Position numbers and translations under genes: made by a program
Notes under the pieces: model-generated
The model's database searches: none
What the model was told of the DNA's origin: nothing
The model's input: only the letters and a program-made list of their open reading frames with translations
Shown here: positions 36,941 through 49,300 of the stretch, in pieces
How the letters are laid out: every line of letters begins with the position of its first letter
How positions within the stretch are numbered: the first letter of the stretch is position 1
From: Pithys albifrons albifrons
Taxonomy: Eukaryota; Chordata; Aves; Passeriformes; Thamnophilidae
DNA: 64,000 bases
NCBI RefSeq assembly: GCF_047495875.1
Contig: NC_092459.1
Location: 40,102,490 to 40,166,489 of the forward strand
Direction of reading: 5' to 3'

Positions 36941-39900
36941 AGCAAGCCAGAGATTCAGACCAGAAATTTCTAAAGTTGAGGCTCCTCAGTTTCTAGATGC
37001 CTGGTGTAAGGCTCTAGAAAAGGTCTTGATTTCCATAGTGCTGAAAATCAACAGTATGTAAAAATTACGTTCATTTAAGACATCAACATTCCATACTGAA
37101 AGGCTGATCTAGCTTAAAAGAATATAAAGCTCAGACATCTTTGTAAATGGTATGAGAGGGCTCAATGCATCACCTTACACCTGCTCACATGCCTTTGCAG
37201 AAATATCTCCACCTGAGATGTTTTCATTTCTAGTCACAGCAGCTGTATCTGTTCTGCTAAATTAAATGGGTCTGGGAGCTGTTCTCTGGCTCTGTGGCTC
37301 AGGAAAGCACACCTTACCAGCTGCGTATCACTAGGCTCTGGCTCCCCCTTGGGCCCTGCAGGATGTTCCCACAGGCCTTGGTTATAAATGTGATATTCTG
37401 GCTTTGTCACTGCTGTATTTGGCACCGAATCACAAGGGTTACAGACCATGATGGTGATGTTTTTTCTGGCAGGAACCCCAGTCACTGTCCTGCAACTGCA
37501 TGGGTTGTGGCATTGAAGAGAGCATCCTGGATGCCTGCAGGACAGAGGTAGCAAAACCTGGTTTGCCCTCCCTGATTGTGCCAGCTGCACCCAGGTGCTC
37601 CTGGAGGGAGAGAAGTCAGCACATATGAAGACCACACTGATGTGAGAGGTAACAGCTAATAGCTTAGTCGCCTAGATGGCTAGCAGTCAGGCTTGCTCCC
37701 TGCGTTATTTAGCAGCACAGACACAGCCTATGACAACTTGATCTTTGCTTTGAGAGCAAGTGCCAGGCTGACGGAAATCTCCATAGGGTGTAACATGTGA
37801 CTGTGGCTCTTGGATCACTCTGCCAGTGCAATCCAGGCGTGACACGGCCTGCAGTCCCCTACGCTGTTGCCTGTCGCTTTCCAAGAGCCCAGGCTGACAC
37901 TTGTGGTAATTTGTGCCTAATCCTGGGGTTGCTCAAGAGAGGAACAAAAGGATGAAATCATCTTATTTGGCAGCTTTATATAAAACTGGGAGGAAAAAAA
38001 TCCCCAAACTCAAGTCCCTTTTTTTCCCTTTAATATGAAGCAACTATTAGGACCACTTACAAATCTATACATTTAGGTTCTTATTGCTTTGGTTAATGAT
38101 TTAAATGGCAGCAAAGGTTCTACCAACTCTGCACTATTGATTATGTGGTCAATAACTGGATACAATTATTGTGCCAAAATGCATTCTTATATTAATGCTG
38201 ATGTGAAGGCATTTCAAAATATAAAGCAGCAGTGGATATGTTGTGACTCAGAACAGAGAATCAAAGTCACAGCATGGGATGGTAATAAAGAAAAGAACAC
38301 TGTAATGAGAAGAGACTAAGAGAGAAAAAAAGGCAGCACTTGACAGACTCTTTGCAAGTTAGAAAACAAGCAGTTCTGAGAGCTGCATCATTAATGAAGC
38401 CTAGTTTACTATGAAGATGTGTCCTATATTCCTGTTCCACTCCTCCCCACCAACCATCCCAAATCCTCACCATGTTCCCTATGGCCTCAATACCCTCCCA
38501 CAGCATCCTCCTCTCATTGCCTTCTCCTTCCCAGCACTGCCATCTCTCTGCCATTCCCCCATGCTGCCTGAGCGAGAGTGTGTGTCCTGGCTAGTCCCAA
38601 GAGATGAGGGTGCCGGCTGTCTGGCCAGCGAGCACCTCCTGCTTGGCCAGCTGGCAACGAAACCCCACAGAAAACTGCTAGGCTCAGGCTCCTGCCACTG
38701 AGCTCCTCCCTGAGGAAATCTCCAGCACAGCATTGCCTTGGATCCTTCTTCCCTTTGCAGACACTGCTTTTCACAGTTTCTAATAAACTCACATATCTAA
38801 GAGCTGCAGTCAGTAAAACTTGTTTACATCAATCATCAGTGGCTTAAAGAAATTATGAGCAATTGGATTGGGTGGAATGAGGGATGGAGTCTTAGGAAGT
38901 AGAGGTTTAAGTCTTTTTTTTCTTGCAAAACTGGAAAACTGTATCAGAATTCCTGTCCTGTATCTACTTTTCCAAACAAGAGCTACAACAATCAGTTGTA
39001 AGTGAAAGTCTCAGTTACAGCCTTTCAATCCTCACTTTTTCTTTTAAAGAAATAGTCAGATTAGCTGATTCTGGCATAATAGAAAGTGCACATAAATAAA
39101 TACCAACAACCAAAACAGCCTCAGTTTCCCTCAGCCATTGGTATGCCAGGAAAAAGTAATGCCACCTTCTAAAAAAACTGCAGCTGCATGTATAGCTCAG
39201 TTCAAGCCTTAGCTTATAGTCATATTCATCATTTTAACTGTGACTTTGAAGCCATGAGGCTCCCACTCTTTCACTGCACAGTGTTTGGGGATAACTGAGG
39301 CAGGTATGATGCAAAACGTAATAAGGAGGTTTCAGCATTCATGGTAACCCAGGATTCTGCACAGGACTGCTTGATGATGTAATTAAAACTCTGAGGCAGA
39401 GACCAGAATTAAAGTTCAGCTGCTACTTTTACCCTTTTTACATGCCTTTGGACCTTTAATTTAGCTGTTTCAATAATCTTAGATAATTCCTGTGGATACT
39501 TCTTTATTTCTTTAAAATGGCAGGAATACATCTACTGTGCCACATACAAAGATTTGTTAGCACCAGGAGGTACAACCTGAGATAGAACGTTCTGCCTCAT
39601 TTAATGTAAAATTTCCTCAGTTCTGTGGGTACATTTCCTGAGTTGTGTGGGTATAACTTCGATGCTAGCATTGATAAACATCTCTCTGGCAGTTTATTGG
39701 AGAGATTTTCGTACAACTCCAATAGCCATTGAGAAAAGCAGTGTGTGATTTATATATCCTACATTAGGCATTCCCACAGAACCACTAGGCTGTGATCACA
39801 GCATATTATTAAATGCAAAGAGCATGACAAAAACAGGACATTTAAAAAAAAATCTTATCATTTTTTTCAAATCACAGCTAATTTCCATCAGCTGACAGGA

Positions 39901-42419
39901 AGCACATTTTCTCTCCTACACATCCTCTTTCTCAAAAATGTCCACTTTATGTTTGTTTTGACAAATTTTGTCTCATTTTAAAAAGTGTTAGGTTTTTATT
40001 AGGTTTTAAAAATGCCTAAGCCAACTAACTTTCCAAATAAATGGATAAATAAATACAGAACTGAGAAAACGCTGACAGTTGCAAAGGAGGAGGTAGAGTA
40101 ACAAATTAGAAGCAGGTGAGAAGGTGAAAATGGCTATATGGTCCTATCTGCAGGCATTGCATATAGTTCTGTTTATGAACATGGTTGACATACATACATA
40201 TCGCACATTTAGAGTAACGGCCGCCATATGGCAGAGTGTGGAGCTGCGAGGAATGGCAGTATGACTAGATCATGTCTGTGTATTTGACCACCTCATTGAC
40301 TCCCTGACCATCCATCCATCTCTGCTGAAGCTCTTGAGATGTTCCAAACCTCTGAACAGAAAAAGGCTTTTCTTCTAAACTAATTTACTAGACCATTTCT
40401 TTTGTATTTCCTGCTCAAGGATAAGAACAGATGCTTTATATCACTGGAAAGGAAACCTCTCCTTCCCAAAGACATAGAGGTTACCAAAGTCACAGAAGAG
40501 GCTGAGGCTCCCTCTGAGCCTGGGAGGAATGTGAAAGAATGGACTTTCAATGCAGTACAATCTTATGTGCTAAAAATCCATTGTAGGCCATTTTAAGCAG
40601 CTTTTATGGCTTCCTCTGGGCTGTGGATCCATATTGCTTCCTTCCTGGCAAAAATATTGTTCAAGGTTATGGATCCACATTGAAGTTTAATAGTTGCTTC
40701 AACATCAGAAATATTTGTTTGACCTGTATCTCCCAATGTCACAGAAGTTTAAACACTGCTGCAGCAATATTTTAAGGGAGAAAACTGAGTTAAAAATTTG
40801 AGGCCAACAGGTCAAATATCCTATCATTTAAAAAAAGAAAAGAAAAAAGAGGGAAGAAATTTGAGCATTTATATCTTAAAAGGTATTCAGAAGACCACCA
40901 GATCTTATGCAGAAATTCGCTCTTTAGAAGATGTGTGTTTTAAAAATGCAAAAGAAGAATCTTAATCAAAGAAAACTCAGTTCATTCCCTTTCTCCCCCT
41001 TTGAAAGAAAATAAAATATGAAAATTCGAATTGAAGAGTATGTCTGTGAGACACTGGAAGATGCTACCCAAGGGTGTTCACTGTAGAGGAGGATAGCTGT
41101 ATTAAAATGAATAATTTTGTGGGGAAAGGATAGAGAGTTGTTGCTGTAAGAAAAGAATCTTTTTGATTGACATGAGAAATTGCTGCCACATGAAACAGTT
41201 CATCTTCTTTGAAGGGCTCTTTTGTCAGTGAGGTCAGGTCAAAGAGGTTTGAAAGGTCCTCATCAAAGGAAGTTGCCCTTCTAGGCCCAGTGCATTCCCT
41301 TGCTGGAGTAGTCTTGGCTTCAGGACCTGTATGGAGATGTGGGAAGCCAGGGGATGGCAGCTGCATAGCTAAGCAACCAGGGCTGGCTGAGCCATGAATC
41401 AACACTGTCACCTACTGTGGGCAGGATAATCTCCTCCTTGCCCAGGCTGGTGTATAACTGCTGCATACAGGTGAGTGTTCCACAGTCATTGGCTGTCCAT
41501 AGCATGGTCCTGCTCGGTTTGTGGATGTAAGTACAGAGCAGGAGGGAGTTCCTGTGCTCACCGCTCTGCATCCCAGAGCCAGAATTTAGGTTTGCATCTG
41601 AAATAGCAATGTAAGCCATGTAGAATGACTGAAAAAGTAGAACTCGCTATTCCTTGTCCCTTGGGCACCCTCACTTATCTGGGAATGGGAGAGTCCACAT
41701 TTTTTCTCAGTGAAGGAACACTGCCCTGGGGAAAGCATGACAATGTAAAGGAGCAAAAAATGATAAATTGTAGCCCTAACCCTCTAGTCCAACATATCTA
41801 GTCTGATGTGTCTCTGCCCCAGTGTCACTGGCCTCTAGTCACTAGTTTTGTAGGTGTGCCCCACTGCCCCACTTGATGATGGAGATGCCGAAATAACCAA
41901 ACTGAGAACTGAGGGTCTCAGTGTTGCACCCAATTGGTCAGCCAGGCACTGTGCTCAGCTGAACCAAGCCAATCCTGCTGCAGCCTGAGTGTCCCATTCC
42001 CCACTTCCATCCTGCTCCCACAGCATCCCACTCTGGTGGGACCTGGTGTGGGGTTAGAGGTTTGTTTGCTTGTTTCTTTTTTTTTCAGTTATTTTTAGGA
42101 AGGCTCAAAATTTTGGGGGCTTCTGTGTGTACTCTAAAATAGAGAGCTGCCCTTCTGATATAATCATGCAACTCCCACAATTTCTGATCCCTTGAGCCGG
42201 AATTTTGGATGCTCAGTGCCTTAAAGCCTCACTCAACTGATTGCAGGCAGTTTTCACCACCATTCACTCAGCCACATCTCAAGTTATGTGAAAAATCACC
42301 TCTGCTGATTAGGACAGGGCTTTCCTTCCTGATTGCATGGCCTTGTTTACTGTCATTGAGTTCTTGAATCAGGAGGACGTTTTATTTGTTTCTCAAATTT
42401 TAATTGCTGTATGACTTTC
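36941..42419. other. Unannotated interval
   Basis: No exon or transposon is recognised. A GC-richer patch at 37230-37640 gives overlapping open frames on both strands (133 codons minus, 85 codons plus). A pyrimidine-rich patch at 38420-38600 has overlapping frames of 84-96 codons. A 22-bp tandem repeat at 39611-39654 is listed separately. None of the frames has a domain I recognise. Confidence 0.5.
39611..39654. repeat. Two-copy 22-bp tandem repeat
   Basis: Unit 1 at 39611-39632 and unit 2 at 39633-39654 begin ATTTCCTCAG and ATTTCCTGAG and match at 19 of 22 positions. It is a small local duplication with no known role. Confidence 0.8.
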
Positions 42420-42700
42420 TTCCTCTTCACTAACCTGCTTCTACATTTTAGCAAACATTCCAGAGGTAATTGCTGAATTCATATATTCATGGAAACCCAG
42501 CAGATATGTGCGATAATAGCACAATTTGATATTTATGAAGTGCCACTTTTCTATAAAGGTAGAATTTCAGTTAATTATCACCAGGTTGTTTATTAACACT
42601 TGGAAATGGAAAAATAATGAATGGGCACATCGTTTATTCATTAAAATGCTGATGATAAGTTGCCCCATTCATAAATGAGCTTTGCATTTTCCTTCAGCAA
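42420..42700. promoter_or_regulatory. Candidate conserved non-coding block
   Basis: This AT-rich block contains CAGTTAATTATC, AATAATGAATGGGC, GTTTATTCATTAAAATG and CCATTCATAAATGAGC. Repeated TAAT/ATTA and ATTCAT-type motifs are typical of homeobox/POU-dense enhancers. The inverted ATTCAT...ATGAAT theme occurs several times. This is suggested by texture only. Confidence 0.3.
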
Positions 42701-44959
42701 AGCACTGCCTGTGCTGGTGGATTTTGAAGGTCAATTGTACTTTAACCCACGGCTTCCTGCAAAGGTGGAACATGTTGCCTTGTACTGTGATCACAGGGAT
42801 TCTTGTCAACCAGAGTCATTCTGTAAGCAGTTTGGCTGGCAGGGTGTGCAGACAAAGAGAGAGAGCTGCAGCAAGCACCACTGTTTGGGACATAATTCTC
42901 TTTCACTTGGAAGCAGTGCATCCATCTCTATCAGACAGTGAGGACTGATGCACTGGGCTGGGAAGGCACTCCTGTGGACATCCTGATACATCTTCTGAAG
43001 TCAATGCCCTTCCCTCACACAGCCAAAACCTAAGATGTTCTTGGGGAAAGTGCTGCTTCACTGCTGTTCCCTTTGATGAGAAATCATACCCTCCCGACTG
43101 GCAGAGTACATGGACAGGGTGTTTTCATATAGGTACAGGCAACAGAGAAATTCAGAGCAAGTATTTGAATATTTTGGACTACCTATTACCCTTTTTCCAT
43201 GGGAGACCCCTTTCCCATCACCAGGAGTACTGTGTCAGGGCATGCAGAGTCCTGTGGGAGGAGAGGGACAGCAGGATAGAGCTGGTAGGAGAGGCTAGGC
43301 AGAGAATGCCTCCTCACACTGTTTGCTATTCAGGACAGCACTGAGAAGATGCTGCACCAAAATGAGATCTAATAGAGAGACTTTTTCCTAAACTGTTACA
43401 GTCATTAAAATTATCAAGGGCTTCTTCCCAGGATAATGTTAGCCCTGGGGTCAATATAAAATTGCATATTTCATTCTGCCCATCCCCAGCCTTCCTGCAG
43501 CACAGGCTGGATGCTGCCTGGTGCATTAAAGGAACCACTGATAACTGCTGCCCTGGGGGCAGGTGGACATTTTCTGTGAAGTTCACTGAATGCCTTGATG
43601 CAAGGGTGCCGTTCAAATGTCAGCTGTTACAAGGGCAACAATTTTGCCAGATGTGCTAAACATTAAAAAGATGAGAAAGGTGCTGAAATATTCTGTGGTG
43701 GTTAAATGGAGAAACCATATGTGAAGCCATCTTGAGCTGATGCCCATTTCCAGTAGATTCAGAGTAATCCACAACACAGCTGGAGTTGGAGAGAGACCTG
43801 AGGTTTGAAATGACACAATGAATAACTAATAGTGACCATTTCCTGGACAAAATACATGCCAATATAAGGAGTGAAGCAAGCACTTCTGTCTGTGGGCTCT
43901 GCTACTGGCTGTAAGCAGCTCTCTCTTCTGAGTTAAAACCCCCTGTATTGCTTAGAGAAGGAAAGCTAATGCAATTTAGCACTGTAGTTCCAGGTCTGGA
44001 GATGAGCCTCCCTCTCACATGTCTGGGTCAAGCTCTGCTAGCAACCCCAAGCATCCATCCAATTCCCCAGGCATGGTCAGCAGTGATGTTAGCTGGATGC
44101 TCGGCCCCTAAAACTTTTTTAGAGGATACTCTTCCTTTCTGATAGCATAATCACTACTTGCTCAGATAACAAGAAATAAGAGACTTGTTTTAGCAACGAC
44201 AGCAAAGCAAAAGAAAGAACTCAAAGGGCCATAGAAGGACAGATATGCTTATCTAAATTTGAAGCCATCTATAAACAAGGTGGGTTTTCTGAAAAACAGG
44301 TCTACAGTGACCTTGAATAGGACCAATATATCTCAAGCATTTGTGCTGTATAGAATGGTTCAGAGATAAGTGCATTGGTTACTAAGACTAACATTGGTTA
44401 CTAAGACTATATATTGCCTTATTTTTCAGTGGCATGTTTGAAAACAAGAATGCAAGAATCAGATTCAGGGTGGTTTTTTTTTTAGCTGTCTTTAAAAATG
44501 CATAAAGTTTTGCTTCAAGTGTCACTGTTGGAGTTTTACTATTATGCTAACAATCCAGGCTACCCGCTGAATGCAATGGGCTACAGGCTTCATTTGGGGA
44601 TTTTGCCTACTGTGAGCATTTTTTCGTTTCTTTTAAAATAAAATACCATTCTCAAGTGCCCACTTTTCAGACTTCTTTTCATATTTTTTTTAAATAAAAG
44701 GATGTTTAGAGAAATTATCTCTGCTTTCATACATGTTGTTTATAAAGTCAAAGGAAAGTGTTTCTGCATTGACTTTTTCCTTATCAGCTACAACTAAAAT
44801 GCAAAACCCACTAAGCTTTTACCCATGTTAAGGTACCCTTCATTCTTTTAAGCACTGTCATCCTTTATGAAGTAACCAACTGAATTTTAAAATACATGTA
44901 GAATAAAAGGACTAGCAAGGACAAACTAAAGTTAACATTTGACTTTTTCTTTTGAAGTA
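42701..44959. other. Unannotated interval with one tandem duplication
   Basis: No exon or transposon is recognised. Open frames are at most 96 codons (minus, 43326-43616). The 19-bp duplication at 44373-44410 is listed separately. Confidence 0.5.
44373..44410. repeat. Two-copy 19-bp tandem duplication
   Basis: CATTGGTTACTAAGACTAA at 44373-44391 is followed directly by CATTGGTTACTAAGACTAT at 44392-44410, so 18 of 19 bases are identical. Near-identity suggests a recent replication-slippage event. Confidence 0.9.
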
Positions 44960-45150
44960 CAACTAATTTTCTTGCAAAAGTACAGCATCAGTTCCTGCAA
45001 AGCACTTATTTTGTTATTGATTGGAAAGATATAATATATAAAGCTGCTGCCTGTACCACTCTACAATAATTAAAAGTACTTAATCATGCAGCTTGGAGAT
45101 TTATTTTAAATACACAAAATATGTTCCTTATTGTGATTCACAGAAATTTA

Positions 45151-45175
45151 CTGGTCTAATTTCTTTAGAGACCAG
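45151..45175. other. Hairpin, 7-bp stem (CTGGTCT/AGACCAG)
   Basis: CTGGTCT (45151-45157) and AGACCAG (45169-45175) are exact reverse complements around an 11-nt loop. A second hairpin with the same CTGGT...ACCAG ends starts 19 bp downstream. Confidence 0.6.
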
Positions 45176-45193
45176 CAGGAATATATATTGACT

Positions 45194-45213
45194 CTGGTTT
45201 ATTTATAAACCAG
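45194..45213. other. Hairpin, 9-bp stem (CTGGTTTAT/ATAAACCAG)
   Basis: CTGGTTTAT (45194-45202) and ATAAACCAG (45205-45213) are exact reverse complements with only TT between. This makes a near-perfect 20-bp palindrome. It could be a dimeric protein site. Confidence 0.65.
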
Positions 45214-45300
45214 CTATTTAAATTACCAAGTTATTTACATTGTTATTGTCTCCATCATTTAGTCACCGTTTGCAAAGGTTTCACATTCCTCTTAATTTGG

Positions 45301-46059
45301 CACTCCCTAGTGCTAATAGTACTTATGGGAGAAGGTTATTTAGATAGTCAAGCGAGTCATCTTGGTGCAGATGATCTTCTTGCCCGAGATGGGCTTGTTC
45401 TCTTGGTGACTTCCTTTGAAAGGGGACAACATGCAGAACTGAGCCCTGGAGTATGTTGCACCTACTTATTATCATGGCACCAGAAGGAAATAAGTCACAT
45501 TTTGAGGAACTGTAGATCCAGGAGGTTCAGTTGCCCTCAAGGGCTGGATTAAAGAACCTCTGGTGAGATGTTTATAACATTACTCAGCTGTAAATTAGTC
45601 TGTTGGGGAGAACAGGGACCACCAGGGGAAGAACACAGTTGGACCAAAGTCCCCTGAGATGCTGACATGGCTCTGGGATTATACAAAGGAAGGAACAGGC
45701 TTTGGGTGGACTGGACTGACCCTGTTCCATTTTAATCCACCAGAAAGACATATAGAACATCAAGACCACAAGGCTCTGAAACTGCTGTAAGAGTAGCTGA
45801 GGAAACCAGTTATTAAAGGAATATTTCATTCCTGAGAGTAAGGACATTACCTACTCATTATTTTCACTTCTAACAGCATTTTTTTGTTAAAGTCTTAAGC
45901 ACACAGAACACTACTCATTTTCACAGCATTCGCTCTCCTTTTCTTCTTTTCTTTTCTGCCTTAAACTCTGTGTGTAGAGGATTGAGAATAACAGCTATTC
46001 TTTAACATGTGGCTTTTATCCCATGGCTGGGTCCTGTGCTGAAGAGCCTCCCTGAGTAT
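45301..46059. other. Unannotated interval
   Basis: No gene or transposon is recognised. A pyrimidine-rich tract lies near 45930-45960. The start (CTCCCTAGTGCT) is a partial CTCF-core look-alike, too weak to call. Confidence 0.5.
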
Positions 46060-46330
46060 CTCCAGTCGAGAGACAACTGTCGAGCAGACCATGATAAAAA
46101 GCAACCCCTGTGCGGCCCCTGTGGGGAGGACGGCAGCAGGTGCCCCAGCCTCGGGGACACCGCGCTTTGGGAGGGTGAGGGCCGTAGGAGTGAAGTGCCC
46201 TGGCAAGCCAGCCAGCCCCTGCATGACAACAGACCTGCCAGGCACTGGCGGGACTGGGAGACGCCATCTGACATCGTGCCAAAAGCCTTTCAGCGCGAAT
46301 GAAAGGGATTGCAACACAAGTGTTTGCACT
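46060..46330. other. Isolated CpG-rich, GC-rich patch
   Basis: I count about 13 CpGs between 46065 and 46300 (for example in GTCGAG, TGCGGC, GACGGC, CTCGGG, ACCGCG, GGCCGT, ATCGTG, CAGCGCG). The neighbouring kilobases have almost none. Overlapping open frames on both strands (154 codons minus at 45961-46425, 97 codons plus at 46009-46302) follow from GC content. None has a domain I recognise. It could be a small CpG island or promoter, an unrecognised exon, or the remnant of a CpG-rich LTR. Confidence 0.45.
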
Positions 46331-49300
46331 GGGCTCTGTTTTTGATCGGTTTTAGAATGATTGTCCTCAGGGTGAGCCTGGAGAGGCAACTCGTGTTTTA
46401 GCTTGGGTTGACCTGAGCACTGCAAGCACTGGGAGCTGTGTACAGTTATATAACTCAGTTTTCATTTCCAAGAGCAAAAAGGAATGGATTCAAAACACCC
46501 AAGGGGGAGAAAAAGCCCACCGAAGTTTCCAAAGACTAAGGCTTTATTTCCTTCCAGATACTTCAAGAATTCTCAGAGGGGTGAGCACCGTGAATGCCAC
46601 ATCAACCAAATGTGAAGGCAGCATAGGAGATGCCTGTGGCTCCAGGACAAAGCAGTCCAAACCTCACCCTCAAAGCAGGGCTTGGTGCAGTGCCCAATGA
46701 AGGTGCCCACCAGTCGTGGTACCTGCCACCCCATTGTTTTGTTGTGATTGCTGCTGTGATGAAACAGCCAACAACAACAAATAAACTCTCTGAAAGAATG
46801 TGGTCTCTTCTACAAGGAGATGATTGCTTCTTTCTTAAGGAGAAAATTACTGAAGTGCATGCTGCTTTGTTGCCTTGTATTTCTGAATAGTCTATTCCAC
46901 ATAAGCAATTAATCCCTTTCCTTACACAATGAAGGCAGATTCAGAGCACATCTTGGAAGAAGGAGATTTTTGTTTCAGTGGTCTTTGATATTTTTACATT
47001 CAGAACACTTTTAAAGGAACTGAAAAAGTTTCAGAGGTATGGGTCCATTCCCAAGCCAAGAGATGCTGATCCAGAAATTTTACAACACTGTACTTTTTCT
47101 CAAGATATCCGAAATACCATGAATTATGTATCCAACCTTGAAATGCTGTTAAAAATATAATAGAAAATCACACATTGTGCATATCTGAGGGTTTTTTCAA
47201 TACTCATTCTTCATAGTTTTGAGCCAGATTTCTTCTTCTCCCTGACATTTGTCCACACCGAGAATTGAGTCCAAAATGTGCTTAAAGGCAATTGAAAGTC
47301 GTTTGGAATTTTTCTGATTCAAAGCATTTACTTACTGAGCAAGCTGCCAAAAATCCAAAGTTTAAAAACACCAGGCACCTCATTTTCAGTTTTTCTCAGC
47401 AGTCATTCATTTATTTCTTAATATTATTACAGGTTTTATTTAATTTTCACATCATGCATTTCAAGTTCACTTTTGAGTGCCTTTAATAGATATTGTTTTA
47501 ATTCCCAGCATACAGATCTTCATTCTTATTTATTGTTAATGTTTCATCTTGGACTAAACCCAAGAAACTGAAGAACCTGGCTCCAGAACATGGCAGACAC
47601 ATAGAGGGAATGCTCTGACAAGTGAATTTGGGATTTAATTGGCTTGTACCACGAGATGCTGGGTTTGAAATGTATTGACAGAAAAGGACTTAAAGAGAAG
47701 CCTTGAACAGTGCAAGCAATATTACACTGATAAAATGGAGAGCAAAATGAGTAGCAATATTCCTTTTTCTGGTTGTTATCAGCCACCCAGCCTCTCCCAA
47801 ACTAACAGAAAAGCTGTTTTTCTGTTAATCTTCAGCTGGTGTAAAGCAACTTCCTCTTCAAGTCAAGGCAGGTATGTCATTTTATACCACCTATGCTTGT
47901 TCGCTGCCACCTTTGCAGAGGAGAAACAATAGTAAGATAGATATTAGGGCTGCATCTGGCAACAAAAGTGAGTCTCCAGACCATAATGACTGATTTGAAA
48001 AAGAAGTATAAAGCAGCTTCATTTCAACCCACATGGACAGCAGATACAGCCATTCACATACAAGTAGGACGAAGGATAATGTCTCCCCATTCTGTGAACT
48101 CCATATACTGAACTCTGTAGAAAGATAAAAACAGGTAAAAAAAGAAACCCAAAATCCCTGAAAAAAGTCTCTGATATGTATGGGGAAATTCCAGAAAAAT
48201 CTGTACTTAGAGCACCAGTTGCTGTCAAGGATTCCGGTATTCATCCATCTTCCCTTTAAAAACCTTTTGTTATCAATAATAAAGATAATTCAAACATGGA
48301 TAGATTCTATTTTACACTAAGAGCTAACTGTGGTCAAGGGCAAGACATGAAAAAATCTATTCTGAATTTTCAAATCGTGAGAAAGGGAGACCTTTTATCA
48401 CACTAAAAAACCCTTCATTCGCATAGGTATTGAAATTCTAACCTTTCTTGCTCTGAACCATATTACTCAGATGGGAGGATGAAGGGAGCGAGAGAGGGGC
48501 AGAAAATGAGAGGAGCAGATTGCTTTATGTCGTCAATTCGTGCATTGTAGATGAAATTAGAATACATACTTTTATGACACTAAGTGCTAATTCTTCACAT
48601 CTTAATTGATGCAGGTGGGAATTTACTTGATTAAAGACAGTAAAACCCAAACCAGCAGAGATTTCTACTTAAAAGGAGCATGCATGTTATGGTCTGTAAA
48701 GGAACCTGAGAACTGGAAAATTAAATATACTACTATATTTCTTAGAGGAGATAAGCTTATTTCTACTCAGAATGCACTTAATTATTACCAAATCCTTTTT
48801 CTCTGAAACTCAGTTTCAATAACATTTCACAGTGAAACAATGCCTACTTGAAAGAGTCCTAATGCAATATGTGTTCTGGTGAAGCAAAAGAAAGTGCTAC
48901 AAACCTCTCTCAGATTTAGCAAATTACTTATTTTGTTCTCCCTCTTCTAAGCCAAATTGATGTGCAGCATTTCTGAGAAAGATATTTTGTGTACCTGGAT
49001 TACTATAGGTGTACACAGCAGACTGCTTTTGTGAAATATGAGGTAACTGAAAAAGCAGCTTTTACTTCTGCTACAGACAGTATTTAGCAGCCTGTTTTAC
49101 AAGAACTTTTTAACTCACGCATGTTGCTAGAAGCATCCAGATCACCTGCTACTTCTGTTTATTATGAGTTTATTTTTTTCATAGTCTTTTTTCTGGCTCT
49201 CCATATAGGTCATAAAGTATGTACTTCTCTGGCTATACATGCAATTCAGTTGTGATTATACATTATAGTGGGCTAAAACTGCAGATTTGGAGATGTTTTG

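Larger units (their letters stand above)
44960..45300. promoter_or_regulatory. Candidate conserved non-coding block with hairpin pair
   Basis: This AT-rich block contains TTAATCATGCAGC, GGAGATTTATTTTAAATAC, CTATTTAAATTACC and the two hairpins listed separately at 45151-45175 and 45194-45213. No repeat family is recognised. A regulatory element is a reasonable guess, but only a comparative test would show it. Confidence 0.25.

Noticed and set aside
37234..37635. Overlapping 133- and 85-codon frames
   Set aside because: GC-rich patch effect. I recognise no protein similarity on either strand.
38411..38792. Pyrimidine-rich patch with several frames
   Set aside because: Composition bias gives frames on both strands. 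No LTR ends or exon signals are convincing.
40221..40236. GCCGCCATATGGC palindromic/YY1-like patch
   Set aside because: It contains only part of the YY1 core and the CC..GG spacing is too short for a CArG box.
48989..49016. GTGTACCT/AGGTGTACAC hairpin
   Set aside because: The 8-bp stem has a 2-nt bulge. Such short inverted repeats are expected by chance.
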